Positions 1 to 9,551 of a DNA stretch of 64,000 bases are shown in pieces (position 1 is the stretch's first letter; every line of letters begins with the position of its first letter). Position numbers and translations under genes: made by a program. The notes under the pieces were generated by a model that was not told the origin of the DNA, ran no database searches, and saw only the letters and a program-made list of their open reading frames with translations. Origin of the DNA: Candidatus Kapaibacterium sp. (GTDB lineage Bacteria > Bacteroidota > Ignavibacteria > Kapaibacteriales > UBA7675); the NCBI GenBank assembly GCA_028284775.1, contig JANQRB010000052.1, forward strand, positions 1 through 64,000, read 5' to 3'.

Positions 1-395
1 CCTGCCTCCCGGAGCGTTCGATACAAGAGCAGGCCGGCGGCCAGATGCGTCAGGCCGATCAGCAGCAGCGGCGCATGAAAGTCGGGCCAGATCATCAGCG
101 GCAGTCCTACCAGCAGCTGCAGCAGCGCCGCCGGCACAGAGCCCGCGCCGTCTTTCATTTTTGCAAAGGAATACAGTTCGCCGTCTACGGCCAGATCTAG
201 ACCCAAGTTCAGCAGATGCAACTGATCGCCGCCCAACCAGGCGCGCGCGTTAAGAAAGATCTGGACAGCGAGGCCGAGGAGGACGACAAGCACGACAGCC
301 CGCCGGTATCGGCTTGCGCCGGGTGCCGCGCGTCCCCTGTCTATGCCCTTGCTTCCTGCCGCAGTCGGCTGTTCCATCGCCATGTAGTCCGGCAT
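1..395 (-). CDS. Partial membrane glycosyltransferase-like protein (5' part)
   Basis: This open frame starts at the ATG at 395 on the minus strand and runs off the left edge of the window, so only about 131 N-terminal residues are seen. After a basic, Gly/Ala-rich cytoplasmic stretch of about 28 residues there is a membrane segment (VVLVVLLGLAVQIFL). Next comes an acidic loop with GGDQLHLLNLGLDL, and then two further hydrophobic segments. A first helix followed by a G-D/E-containing first loop is the usual N-terminal layout of GT39/ArnT-like polytopic glycosyltransferases, which move sugars from lipid-linked donors on the periplasmic side. That family call is an inference from layout only. 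ATGs at 383 and 377 are alternative starts. No clear ribosome binding site is seen. Confidence 0.5.
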   Translation of the reverse strand, partial: MPDYMAMEQPTAAGSKGIDRGRAAPGASRYRRAVVLVVLLGLAVQIFLNARAWLGGDQLHLLNLGLDLAVDGELYSFAKMKDGAGSVPAALLQLLVGLPLMIWPDFHAPLLLIGLTHLAAGLLLYRTLREA

Positions 396-606
396 TGTTG
401 TAAGGAATAAGCATCGTCGTCTGCCAGGCGGGCCGCTCACAATGCTCGCGCAAATATCGTCAAAAACCAAGCGGCGACAAGTGCCGGGGCAACGCGCCGC
501 CAATTACGCTTTTGCGAATCCGAGTAACGAAATGAACTCAATCGGTAAAGATCTGGCAGTTATGCACGAATCATTGTAGTTTTGTCGGCATTCGAATTAC
601 CGGCTT

Positions 607-3600
607 TTGAAAAGCAAATCCTGCGAACGTATGCCTCGCTCAATATCGATCGTGGGTTCCGCCCCCAGGCCGAGAGGGGCTGCCCCGCGCTGCCGCCATC
701 AACAATTGATGCCTGTGCCGGCCATATTGGCGCTGATTCTGACCATCTTCTGTGGCGTCCCGCACGCCCGGGCGGCCGAAACAGCGGCACGCTCGCTACG
801 TGTTTTTGAGCGCATGGGAAGCGAACAAGGTCTGTCAGTTGGCCGCATCAATTGCATCATACAGGATCGACGCGGCTTTATGTGGTTCGGCAGCGACGAC
901 GGCCTGAATAAATACGACGGCCATAACTTTCACATCTTCAAGCACGATGTCTATGATGAGCGCTCGCTCCCGGACAACACGGTAAGGATGATGGTCGAAG
1001 ATACGCGTTCAAGGCTGTGGATTGTCACGAACGACGGCTCGGTGAGTATGCGGGAGGCGGGTAAGGAACACTTTCATCGCTGTCGGATGGAAGGAATGCT
1101 GCGGTCGGCCGCCCCTAAAGCGACCATTTCAGCGATGTGCGCCAGAAGCGACGGAAGTGTTTGGCTCGGCACCTCATTAGGACAGATCTTTGTTTGTCCG
1201 GCCGGCGAACGGGAGTTTCACTTTCAGCAAACCATAAGTCCGCAGCATTCAAAAGCCGTCAGCATTTATGTGCTGTTCGAGGATAAGGAGGATCGACTCT
1301 GGCTGGGCTCACAGTTTGGCGTATATGAATGGAGCAAGGCCCGCGGAACATTTAGCTTGCGGAGCACTCGCAGCAAAGCTGAGAAAGCGCCCCTTGTACG
1401 CGCCTTGTTCCTGGATCAACGCGGCGAACTGTGGGCGGCCGGCAATGAGTTATGGCTTTATGATCGGAAGTCGCAATGTTTTGAAGTCAATACGCCGCCG
1501 ACGCTGAAGGACGCCTTCGCGGGCAGCAACGCGGTCAGGTCCATCTGCCAGGATCATCGCGGCTATATGTGGATGGGCGGCCTGGCGGGGCTGATCCGCT
1601 TCGAATCACAGAGCGGCGAAGGGATCCTGTTAGGCGATGATCTTCGACGTCCGAATTTCACTAACAGACTGCGTGTCTATGCTCTCTATCGTGATCGCTC
1701 CGACAATATATGGGTGGCAAGCAGTCGCAATGGTCTGATTAAGATTCCACTTTTTTCATCCGTTTTTCACCATCACGGCGCTGCGCCGGACTCGCCCCTC
1801 GACAACAACCGCATCCGCGCCCTGATGGAAGATCGTGAAGGGCGGCTATGGGTCGGCGCTGAAACCGGTCTCTTTTTCGCGCCGTCGCTGGATGAGGTTC
1901 GGCTGGAACGTCTCGACGGCCTGCAACCGCGCGACAGCCCCCTGGCCCCCGTTAACGCGCTGACCCAGGACAGCAGCGGACGCATCTGGATCGGCTATTC
2001 CGCGCGGGATGTCGTCATTTATGATCCTGCATCCGGTCATATCGACCATGTGCGCCGCGATAGCGGGCCGGGCAAACTTCAGGGCTTTGTCTATAGTATG
2101 CTGACCGACAAGGACGGCGACGTCTGGCTCGGATCCAATGACGGACTCGTCTGGCATCAAGCCGACAGCGCTCGATTCAGGACCTTTCCGATTCCTCATC
2201 TGGCGGACAATTTTGCCGGCAAGTCCGTGATCTTCGATATTCTCGAAGATCAGGAAGGGACAATCTGGGTCGGCGGTATGGACGGATTGTTGAAATTCGA
2301 TCGCGCCAGCGCCGTATTTACCCGACATTACAGCAACTACATCCAGGACAGCGGAAGCATCAGCGCCCGCGTTGTACTTGATATCTATGAAGACCCTCTT
2401 GGCAGCCTGTGGATCGGCACCAATGGCGGCGGATTTAACCGGCTGGATCGCGCCAGCGGCCGCTTTAGACATTTCACCGTCCGCGACGGCCTTGCCAACA
2501 ATACCGTGTACGGCATTCAAGGCGATACGCAGGGACACTTGTGGATGAGTACCAATGGCGGCCTCTGCCGCTACGACACCCTGCGCAAGATCTTCCGAAC
2601 CTTCGGCGCACGCGAGGGTCTGCAGGACAATGAGTTTTTCTTCGGCGCTCATAGCCATGGCCGAGACGGCGAGTTGCTCTTTGGCGGCGTAAACGGCTTT
2701 AATATTTTTCACCCGGACAGCGTCCCGGTCAACCGTCATCTACCGCCTATCGTAATCAGCCGCTTTAAGGCCCTTGATTCGATCCTGCACAACGAGCTGC
2801 AGAACGGCGATCACTTAACACTTTCCTACGACCAAAATTCCTTCAGCTTCGAATTTGCCGCGCTGGACTACTGCAATCCGGAGCGAAATCAGTATGCATA
2901 TATGCTGGAGGGTATTGACAGCGACTGGATTAACAGCGGCGGTCGGCGTTACGCGGCGTATACGAAACTGCCTCCCGACAGGTATACCCTGCGCGTTAAG
3001 GGCAGCAACGACGACAACCAATGGAACGAGGAGGGGCTGACAGTGACAATCGATCTCAGGCCGCCCTTCTGGCAGACGCTTCTCTTTCGATCGGCAGCGC
3101 TGACAGCCATCGGCGCATTGATCGTGCTGCTCGTCCGACTGCGGATTCGCTCCGTTCAGCGCCGCGAAGCCAGCCGGCGGCAGCAGCTCGAAGCCGAGTT
3201 ACAGGCCCTGCGCCTGCAGCTTAACCCGCACTTCATTTTTAACTCGCTGACCTCGATTCAACATATGCTCTTGGCGCGCGATCCCGAAGGCGCCAGTGAT
3301 GTTTTGGCGCAGTTTGCCCACCTCATACGCAGTTTGCTTGAGCACAGCCGGCGCGAACAGGTGTCGCTGGCCGAGGAGTTAAACATTATCGAGTACTATC
3401 TGCGCCTGCAGGCGCTACGTTTCAATGGCGATCTGCATTGGGACATTCGTCTGGCTCATGACATCGACAGCCGGCGCCTGGCGGTACCGCCGCTTCTTTT
3501 TCAGCCCTTTGTGGAAAACAGTATTATGCACGGCCTGGCTTACAAAAAAGGACGCCGTCAGATCGTGATCGATATTTCACGGCGCAAGGGGACATTATTC

Positions 3601-3840
3601 TGCAGCATCGAAGACAACGGCATCGGACGCGAACGAGCATCGCAACACAAACGGCCGGTTCGTTCAACCGGAACGCAGGCAACCAGGGAACGTCTGTCAT
3701 TGTTAAGCGAACAAAAGCGCCAACACTTCAGCATGCGTGTTGTCGACCTGTATACGAAGTTCGGGGACCCGGACGGGACGCGCGTCGAGATTGCCCTGGC
3801 GGAATCGTATTTGCTGTCATCGGAGCTGCGCAGCGCTTGA
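607..3840 (+). CDS. Two-component-propeller sensor histidine kinase (LytS/His_kinase type)
   Basis: This is a membrane sensor kinase. The N terminus has a signal or anchor segment (PAILALILTIFCGVP). A long run of about twelve or more propeller blades follows (roughly residues 62-690), each with W-(F/I/V)-G-(S/T)-x-(D/G)-GL type motifs. A Y_Y_Y domain lies near 735-800 and a transmembrane helix near 824-845. The cytoplasmic part is of the PF06580 type: HFIFNSL carries the phospho-acceptor His875, and the ATPase part shows PFVENSIMHGL and EDNGIG. The frame opens at a TTG at 607; ATGs at 631 and 709 are equally plausible, and 709 puts the start directly before the hydrophobic segment. The LytTR regulator 173 bases downstream is the likely partner. 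Kinases of this build usually sense an extracellular ligand through the propeller and signal to LytTR proteins. The ligand cannot be read from the sequence. Confidence 0.9.
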   Translation: MKSKSCERMPRSISIVGSAPRPRGAAPRCRHQQLMPVPAILALILTIFCGVPHARAAETAARSLRVFERMGSEQGLSVGRINCIIQDRRGFMWFGSDDGLNKYDGHNFHIFKHDVYDERSLPDNTVRMMVEDTRSRLWIVTNDGSVSMREAGKEHFHRCRMEGMLRSAAPKATISAMCARSDGSVWLGTSLGQIFVCPAGEREFHFQQTISPQHSKAVSIYVLFEDKEDRLWLGSQFGVYEWSKARGTFSLRSTRSKAEKAPLVRALFLDQRGELWAAGNELWLYDRKSQCFEVNTPPTLKDAFAGSNAVRSICQDHRGYMWMGGLAGLIRFESQSGEGILLGDDLRRPNFTNRLRVYALYRDRSDNIWVASSRNGLIKIPLFSSVFHHHGAAPDSPLDNNRIRALMEDREGRLWVGAETGLFFAPSLDEVRLERLDGLQPRDSPLAPVNALTQDSSGRIWIGYSARDVVIYDPASGHIDHVRRDSGPGKLQGFVYSMLTDKDGDVWLGSNDGLVWHQADSARFRTFPIPHLADNFAGKSVIFDILEDQEGTIWVGGMDGLLKFDRASAVFTRHYSNYIQDSGSISARVVLDIYEDPLGSLWIGTNGGGFNRLDRASGRFRHFTVRDGLANNTVYGIQGDTQGHLWMSTNGGLCRYDTLRKIFRTFGAREGLQDNEFFFGAHSHGRDGELLFGGVNGFNIFHPDSVPVNRHLPPIVISRFKALDSILHNELQNGDHLTLSYDQNSFSFEFAALDYCNPERNQYAYMLEGIDSDWINSGGRRYAAYTKLPPDRYTLRVKGSNDDNQWNEEGLTVTIDLRPPFWQTLLFRSAALTAIGALIVLLVRLRIRSVQRREASRRQQLEAELQALRLQLNPHFIFNSLTSIQHMLLARDPEGASDVLAQFAHLIRSLLEHSRREQVSLAEELNIIEYYLRLQALRFNGDLHWDIRLAHDIDSRRLAVPPLLFQPFVENSIMHGLAYKKGRRQIVIDISRRKGTLFCSIEDNGIGRERASQHKRPVRSTGTQATRERLSLLSEQKRQHFSMRVVDLYTKFGDPDGTRVEIALAESYLLSSELRSA

Positions 3841-3857
3841 ATAGCTGTAACTATTCA
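3838..3857. promoter_or_regulatory. GAATAG/CTATTC inverted repeat at the end of the kinase gene
   Basis: A 7-base inverted repeat, TGAATAG then 6 bases then CTATTCA, overlaps the stop codon of the propeller kinase and lies about 160 bases before the LytTR gene. It could be a weak hairpin or a protein-binding site. Closely similar half-sites form a palindrome at 13589-13604, upstream of the FG-GAP protein gene. Confidence 0.3.
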
Positions 3858-4013
3858 GCCGGCGAGGTGATTCTCATTCCCGGCCGGCAACCCAGCGCAA
3901 TGGCTGCTCGTGCATATAATAAATTTTGGCCGTTTGCGGTTTGATTCCAACACTGCCCTGACCGCGAAACTGCTCGCAACAAACTATCGATCACTTCACG
4001 TAGCTCGGAACTT

Positions 4014-4742
4014 ATGGTAACATCTCTTATTCTCGAAGATCAGGCGTCGCATAGCGATACGCTTAAACGACTGCTGGCAAGCTATTGCAATGATGTCAGG
4101 GTGCTCGCCACGGCTGCATCGGTCAGCGAGGGTCTACACGCGCTCGCGCGCTTCCAGCCCGAAGTCGTTTTTCTCGATGTCGAGCTGGCGGACGGCGACT
4201 GTTTCGAACTCCTGGAAGAGCTGGGCGTCTTTTCATTCTGTCCGATATTCACAACCGGACACGAACACTACGCGCTGAGAGCGATCAAATTCGCGGCCCT
4301 TGACTACTTGCTTAAACCGATCAGAATCAGCGATCTTAAGTCAGCCGTCGCCAAAGCGCGCAGCAGGATCGGACAGGGAACGGTATCGGAGAAAAAACGC
4401 AGCAGGACGGGGCCGAATCACTTCGGCAAGCTGGCATTGCCCGGCCGGACCGGCTATACTCTCGTCGACCTCGCGGATATTCTGCGGCTGGAAGCGCAAC
4501 GCAACTACACCGAGATCTATTTCGCCGACGGCGGCCAGATGACGGCATCGCGCTCGCTGGGTGAATTCGCCGAACTGAGTGAAAACGGCTTCTTCCGCAT
4601 TCACGACACTCACATGGTTAACATTCGGCATATCCACAAATACGTCACGGGAAAGGGCGGGCACGTTGTGCTGAGTGATGGCAGCACCGTCAGTGTCTCC
4701 GTCCGTAAACGCGAAGCGCTGCTGGACTGTCTGCGCGGTTGA
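4014..4742 (+). CDS. LytTR-family response regulator
   Basis: This 242-residue protein has an N-terminal receiver domain and a C-terminal LytTR DNA-binding domain. The receiver shows the acidic pair E8/D9, the phospho-acceptor Asp55 in VVFLDVELADGD, and the conserved Lys101 in YLLKPI. The LytTR part starts near residue 140 and shows the typical block LRLEAQRNYTEIYF and an SLGEF...FFRIHDTHMVN segment. It lies downstream of, and on the same strand as, the LytS-like kinase at 607-3840, which fits a cognate pair. The 173-base gap may hold its own promoter. Proteins of this type bind short direct repeats upstream of their targets; the target genes here are unknown. Confidence 0.92.
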   Translation: MVTSLILEDQASHSDTLKRLLASYCNDVRVLATAASVSEGLHALARFQPEVVFLDVELADGDCFELLEELGVFSFCPIFTTGHEHYALRAIKFAALDYLLKPIRISDLKSAVAKARSRIGQGTVSEKKRSRTGPNHFGKLALPGRTGYTLVDLADILRLEAQRNYTEIYFADGGQMTASRSLGEFAELSENGFFRIHDTHMVNIRHIHKYVTGKGGHVVLSDGSTVSVSVRKREALLDCLRG

Positions 4743-5051
4743 GCCGACTGCCCGGCCGCAGCCGGACAGATTCCGAACGGAAGGCGCCGAAGACAGCTTA
4801 TGATGGTCGGCGGAGGGATGGCTACCCGGCGTAGTCATTGTTGCGCAGATCGCGTCCGATTCGCCAACTTATCGCTCGCAGATGGCGCCGTTGCTCTTCA
4901 GCTCGTCGCCGGAGACATCGAGCCAAAGGCTTTCTCGAGTGCTTGTCGGGCTTTTGGCTTGTGCGGCATACACATTTGCGTATCTTGTCCCTGCTTGAGC
5001 TGCGTCGGATCCAACCCACCGGACTACATCCAGATCTTCATCAGGTTCAAC

Positions 5052-7130
5052 ATGAGACTGCTGTCTGTTAGCTTCGTGCTTGGTTTACTATTGGTCGCTG
5101 CGACATCCGCGCAACTGGAAGGCAATATCTGGTATTTCGGCCAGGACGGCGCCGGCATCGACTTCAATGGCTGCAGGACAGAGGTGTTAACGAATGGACG
5201 GATGCAGGGATTCGAAGGCGTCGCTTCGATTGCCGACAGGTCGACAGGGGAGTTTTTGTTTTGCACCAACAGCGAAAATGTCTGGGACCGGCGCCAGCAG
5301 ATAATGCCGAACGGCAATCTGCATGATCGGGCAAACTCGATCACCCAGGTTCTAATTGTTCCACTGCCCGGTAGCACAAACATATACTATATTTTCAGCA
5401 GCGCCATGCAGGGTGAAATGTCGCGAGGTGTCCGTTATCATATTGTCGACATGAATCTTAACGGCGGCTTCGGCGATCTGACGCGGAAGAATGTTCATCT
5501 CTATGATCCGCCGGTGACGGAAAAGTTAACGGCCCTGCGCCATCGTAATAGTCGGGACGTCTGGATCATTGGTCACGAAGCCGGAACGAGTACTTTTTTC
5601 GCCTTTCTCCTGACCGGGAACGGCATATCCGCCTTTCCGGTCAAAAAGAGTATCGGCAAGATTCACGAGCTCAACCTGCGTCGATCCAATTGGGACGCAA
5701 TCGGCGAACTGAAGGCATCGCCGGACGGAAGGATGCTGGCCCTGGCAACCTACGATCTGCCTGACATCGAACTTTTTGATTTCGATAATCGGACCGGTAC
5801 AATTTCCAATCGGCTTCGCCTACCGGAACGGGGCGGCGCAGAGTCGGAGGACGATTTCTCACGGCTCTATGGCGTTTCGTTCTCACCTGACAACTCCAAA
5901 CTTTATGTCACAGTGAGTTCGCCGGGAACACTTATTCAATATGACCTAAGCTCGAAGGATCCCGAGGCGATTCGAAGCTCGAAGCAGATTATCTTTCGCA
6001 GTGAAGAGGCTGAACTCTATAGCCTTAAAACCGCGCCGGACGGCAAGATTTATGGCGGAGGTCAATTTCGCTCGCACCTGGCTGTCATTAACAATCCCAA
6101 TCTTTCCGGCAAAGAATGCGATTTCGATTACAATGGCTTATATCTCATGGGCTTGCGCTCTGGTTGGGGCCTGAACAACCTGATGGAGCTGCCGCCGCAA
6201 ATAGTCAGTATGGAACAGGTTGATCTGGGGAATGACACAACTATTTGCCAGGGAGAGTCCCTGCTGCTCGATGCGACATTGCCGGGAGCGACCTATCGCT
6301 GGCAGGACGGCTCGAAGGAAGCCCTGCTCAGAGTCGACTCCGACGGCAGCTATTGGGTGGCAAGGACCGTCGACGACTGCACTGTGAGAGACACGATCAG
6401 GGTCACCGTGCGCAAGGAGGATACTCGGAGCCTCAGGCTATCGCTGCCTCACCTGACTCTGTCGCATGATCTGCGCAATGTTCACATTCCCCTGACGCTC
6501 GATGTCGACACGACAGCGCTACCAATGCATATCAGTTCGCTGCGGCTTAGCATCAGCGTCGACTCGGCGCTCTTCCTGCCCAGGGGAGCCAGCCGCGGTA
6601 TTTCGCGTGAGATCGCCTCAACGTTCAGGCGCCGGATGGAAATCGAGCTGGAAGACATAGAGATCCGGCAGGCAAATCAAATTGTTACGGAACTGCTGGG
6701 TATTGCCGTCCTGGACACGCTGTTGTCATCCGAGTTGCGCATCGAAAGCGTCGAAATCGCGCCGTCCTATTGCAGCAGAATTACGACCAGCATTGACAAC
6801 GGCTCGCTCAGTCTGGAAGGCTGCCTGCTTGAATCGCGTCTGCTGCGCATGTTTAACCCGACCGCGCTTCACATCCGGTCGGATCCGGCCTCGACAACAG
6901 TCGATGTTCAGGTTGTCAGCGAAGAATCAGGTAATTTTGCGCTGCATGTGTTTAATGCGCTTGGCGGCAAAGTTACAAGCAAGTTTTGGAGACAGCTTCT
7001 TGTCCGGGGCGAAGCCCCCCGACGCTACGATCTGAGCCTGACGCTGGATACGCTGCCGGGCGGAACGTATTTCGTCGTTCTCCATTCGCCACTTAGAGTC
7101 GTGAGCTCCCGTCTGCTCGTCACCAGATGA
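5052..7130 (+). CDS. Exported beta-propeller protein with T9SS-like C-terminal region
   Basis: This 692-residue protein starts at the ATG at 5052, directly before a signal peptide (MRLLSVSFVLGLLLVAATSA). An upstream in-frame start at 4800 exists but would bury the signal. Residues about 22-390 look like the propeller-type N-terminal region of Bacteroidota surface proteins, with blocks such as NIWYFGQDGAGIDF, LKASPDGRMLALATYD and GVSFSPDNSKLYVT. An Ig-like stretch follows (LGNDTTICQGESLLLDA...), which is common in gliding-associated and adhesin-like proteins. The last 90 or so residues (FNPTALHIRSDPAS...LPGGTYFVVL) resemble a T9SS sorting domain. The protein is probably secreted or attached to the cell surface. 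Its binding target is unknown. Confidence 0.8.
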   Translation: MRLLSVSFVLGLLLVAATSAQLEGNIWYFGQDGAGIDFNGCRTEVLTNGRMQGFEGVASIADRSTGEFLFCTNSENVWDRRQQIMPNGNLHDRANSITQVLIVPLPGSTNIYYIFSSAMQGEMSRGVRYHIVDMNLNGGFGDLTRKNVHLYDPPVTEKLTALRHRNSRDVWIIGHEAGTSTFFAFLLTGNGISAFPVKKSIGKIHELNLRRSNWDAIGELKASPDGRMLALATYDLPDIELFDFDNRTGTISNRLRLPERGGAESEDDFSRLYGVSFSPDNSKLYVTVSSPGTLIQYDLSSKDPEAIRSSKQIIFRSEEAELYSLKTAPDGKIYGGGQFRSHLAVINNPNLSGKECDFDYNGLYLMGLRSGWGLNNLMELPPQIVSMEQVDLGNDTTICQGESLLLDATLPGATYRWQDGSKEALLRVDSDGSYWVARTVDDCTVRDTIRVTVRKEDTRSLRLSLPHLTLSHDLRNVHIPLTLDVDTTALPMHISSLRLSISVDSALFLPRGASRGISREIASTFRRRMEIELEDIEIRQANQIVTELLGIAVLDTLLSSELRIESVEIAPSYCSRITTSIDNGSLSLEGCLLESRLLRMFNPTALHIRSDPASTTVDVQVVSEESGNFALHVFNALGGKVTSKFWRQLLVRGEAPRRYDLSLTLDTLPGGTYFVVLHSPLRVVSSRLLVTR

Positions 7131-7448
7131 GAATGCAGCTGCCGCGCAGATTTTGCATTGTATAAAGGCGTCTTAGGACGATCTTCACAAGGATGCAGAC
7201 GAAATACGATGACCACAGAATTTTCAATCTCGAGGCCAGCGCAACACTTTTCTACAGTTCCGCCGACGAAATCGTGCAAAACAATACCGATTCCCTAATG
7301 GCAGCGCAGCGGCCCGACCATTTGCGGGCTATCTTTGCCATACCCTGAAGCGCGTGCTCAGGTCGATGCCGGCTGGCGATAGTCCTCCATGCGGCACCGC
7401 AATCGTCAGTTACCGCGTTCTACATTCAACTGAAAACGGGAGCATAGC
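7131..7448. other. Intergenic stretch, no gene seen
   Basis: This 318-base gap lies between the propeller protein and the nitroreductase. It contains only short, unconvincing frames. A weak 6-base inverted repeat (AATGCA/TGCATT) just after 7130 may end transcription. The promoter of the nitroreductase should lie near the right end, but I cannot define it. Confidence 0.4.
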
Positions 7449-8048
7449 ATGAAGACGGCAAGTGTACCCGACTACCCGATTCATCCTTTGCTGGCTGATC
7501 GCTGGAGCCCGCGAGCTTTCGATGATCGGCCGGTCGAAACGGACAAACTCAATACACTCTTTGAGGCAGCGCGCTGGGCTGCCTCCTCTTTCAATGCCCA
7601 GCCCTGGTATTTCGTCGTTGCCCAACGCAGTCAGACGGAAGATTTCGAGCGTCTGGCATCATTGCTCAATACCGGCAATCGTTCCTGGGCGGAGCAGGCA
7701 CCGGTACTGATTGCAGCGATCGCGCGTCTTGATTTCCCGCATAAGGGCAGGCACAATCGCCACGCCTGGCACGACCTCGGGCTGGCGATCGGCAACCTGA
7801 GCGTGCAGGCGACAGCCCTGGACCTGTACCTGCATCAGATGGCCGGCTTCAATGCCGACACCGCCGCCGAGCAGCTCGGAATTCCGGACGGCCATGCCGC
7901 CGCAACAATGATAGCCCTCGGTTATCTCGGCGACCCGGCGACCCTGTCCGACACGCTGCGAGCTCGCGAAGAAGCGCCGCGTTCACGCAAAACGATCGAT
8001 GAGTTCGTCTTTCAGGGACGCTGGAATGCTAAACGCGATGCACAATAG
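7449..8048 (+). CDS. Nitroreductase family protein
   Basis: This 199-residue protein has the small FMN-dependent nitroreductase fold. Visible family marks are the FMN-phosphate-binding block DRWSPRAFDDRPV near residue 20, the segment ARWAASSFNAQPWYFVV near 45-62, and a C-terminal ALGYLGDP. Members transfer hydride from NAD(P)H to nitro compounds, quinones or related substrates in the cytoplasm. The natural substrate cannot be told. It lies 69 bases before the pirin gene on the same strand, so the two may be co-transcribed; both families are often linked to oxidative or electrophile stress. Confidence 0.9.
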   Translation: MKTASVPDYPIHPLLADRWSPRAFDDRPVETDKLNTLFEAARWAASSFNAQPWYFVVAQRSQTEDFERLASLLNTGNRSWAEQAPVLIAAIARLDFPHKGRHNRHAWHDLGLAIGNLSVQATALDLYLHQMAGFNADTAAEQLGIPDGHAAATMIALGYLGDPATLSDTLRAREEAPRSRKTIDEFVFQGRWNAKRDAQ

Positions 8049-8117
8049 TAAGCGAAACGCTTCCAATTCGTCATAGGCAGATTAGCAATTTGTTCACATA
8101 GTACTACAGGATCAGCA

Positions 8118-8828
8118 ATGCCAAAGGTCATTCACAAAGCTGCGACGCGCGGCCATGCCAACCACGGCTGGTTGGACACCTATCACTCTTTCAGCTTTGC
8201 ACGCTATTTCAACCCGGAGCGGATGAACTTCGGCCAATTGCGGGTGCTGAATGACGATACAGTGGCTGGCGGCGCCGGCTTCGGCTCCCATCCCCACGAC
8301 AATATGGAAATCGTTTCCATTCCTCTTGCCGGAACGATGGAGCATCGCGACACCATGGGCAATGTAGCCGTCATCAATGCCGGCGACGTTCAGATAATGT
8401 CGGCCGGCACCGGAGTTGTTCATTCCGAATACAACAAATCGGAGCATGAAGAGCTGCGATTCCTGCAAATCTGGGTCCAACCCAAGGAGCTGGATATCAA
8501 TCCACGCTATGAGCAGAACACCTTTCACGCTGCGGATCGGCGCGGCCGGATTCAAACGGTCGTCGCGCCGAATGGCGAAGGCGCTGCCTTGCGAATCAAT
8601 CAGGATGCCTGGTTTTCACTTGTAAACCTGCAGCCTAATCTCGAGCTGACCTACGACCTGCACCGGCAGGCTAATGGCGTATATCTGTTTCTCATCGAAG
8701 GGGAGGCGGACGCGGGCAACACGCCTCTACATCGCCGGGACGGAGCGGGATTCTGGGACAGCGACCACATTACGCTGAAAGCGAGTACGGAAGCCGAAGT
8801 ACTGCTGATTGAGGTGCCGATGGATTGA
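8118..8828 (+). CDS. Pirin family protein (YhhW-like, putative quercetinase)
   Basis: This 236-residue bicupin protein shows the typical pirin start (HGWLDTYHSFSFARYFNPER) and the four metal ligands of the N-terminal cupin: His58 and His60 in HPHDN, and His102 and Glu104 in VHSEYN. A second, degenerate cupin fills the C-terminal half. E. coli YhhW and human pirin, of similar length, can act as quercetin 2,3-dioxygenases, but the physiological role is unclear. The stop at 8828 lies 8 bases from the end of the convergent gene at 8837. Confidence 0.93.
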   Translation: MPKVIHKAATRGHANHGWLDTYHSFSFARYFNPERMNFGQLRVLNDDTVAGGAGFGSHPHDNMEIVSIPLAGTMEHRDTMGNVAVINAGDVQIMSAGTGVVHSEYNKSEHEELRFLQIWVQPKELDINPRYEQNTFHAADRRGRIQTVVAPNGEGAALRINQDAWFSLVNLQPNLELTYDLHRQANGVYLFLIEGEADAGNTPLHRRDGAGFWDSDHITLKASTEAEVLLIEVPMD

Positions 8829-8836
8829 GATCGGTC

Positions 8837-9370
8837 TTAGGACGCTTGTGCTGCGCCCCTTAAGGGATTGTCGTTTGACGCCGAGACAACGAGTGATTGG
8901 ACGAATTCTCTGGCGCGGATAATCTGGTCAGATGTGGCGAACTCATCGGACCTGATAAAAACAAACTCTTGGGGCGACGTATACAGCAGTAGCAATTCTT
9001 TATCAGCGACTACCTTCACCAACCTGCGATAGCAATTTGTGCTGAAATCGCTTTGCTCTCTGATACAGCCTGCATCATAGTCAAAAGTAATCAGACGAAG
9101 GCCGCGCATCGAATTGTCTTTGGCCATCACGCGCCGTACGCTTCGAGGTAACAAGGTGTAAGGGTAAATGAGGTACCCTAGGGCAAGCAGGGTTAGAAGA
9201 CTTGCAGAGAGATATAGCTCAATTAACAAGTTGACAATCGCGAAAAGAAGCAGCAAAACTCCAAGCACTATAAACTTCAGTCGTAGAGGACTCTGTCGAT
9301 AGTGCAAACGATTTGCCTTCAAGTACGCGGCATAGTCATATTCGAAGCTGATCGTGTCGGAATCCGGCAC
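8837..9370 (-). CDS. YcxB-like membrane protein (paralog A)
   Basis: This 177-residue protein starts at a GTG at 9370. A short soluble N terminus (SDTISFEYDYAAYLKANRLHYR) is followed by two adjacent membrane helices at about 28-70. The C-terminal part is soluble, with an ITFDYD...F...EF-V-IR-DEF block, as in the YcxB-like (PF14317) family. The function of this family is unknown. It is clearly paralogous to the protein encoded at 9552-10049: both share TDTIS/SDTIS, YLKANR, YPYTL-P-SVRR and MRG in the same order. The gap of 181 bases to the upstream paralog contains no other gene. Confidence 0.72.
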   Translation of the reverse strand: MPDSDTISFEYDYAAYLKANRLHYRQSPLRLKFIVLGVLLLLFAIVNLLIELYLSASLLTLLALGYLIYPYTLLPRSVRRVMAKDNSMRGLRLITFDYDAGCIREQSDFSTNCYRRLVKVVADKELLLLYTSPQEFVFIRSDEFATSDQIIRAREFVQSLVVSASNDNPLRGAAQAS

Positions 9371-9551
9371 TGCTTATTTAACCTGCACTATAGCTTAACA
9401 AAATGGCGCTATTCTAATGAGAGCATACAAAGCTGGACCTTCGAATTACCGGCAGACAAGCTCATTAATCCGCGAGCAGTTTCAAAATCGTCCGCCGATT
9501 GTAAGCTCAATAGTTTCGACGCTTACAGGCATCAGACGCAAAAGACTGAGA

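Noticed and set aside
1846..2739. 297-residue minus-strand frame inside the propeller kinase gene
   Set aside because: Antisense to a well-supported kinase gene and periodic like the propeller blades; no ribosome binding site or family.
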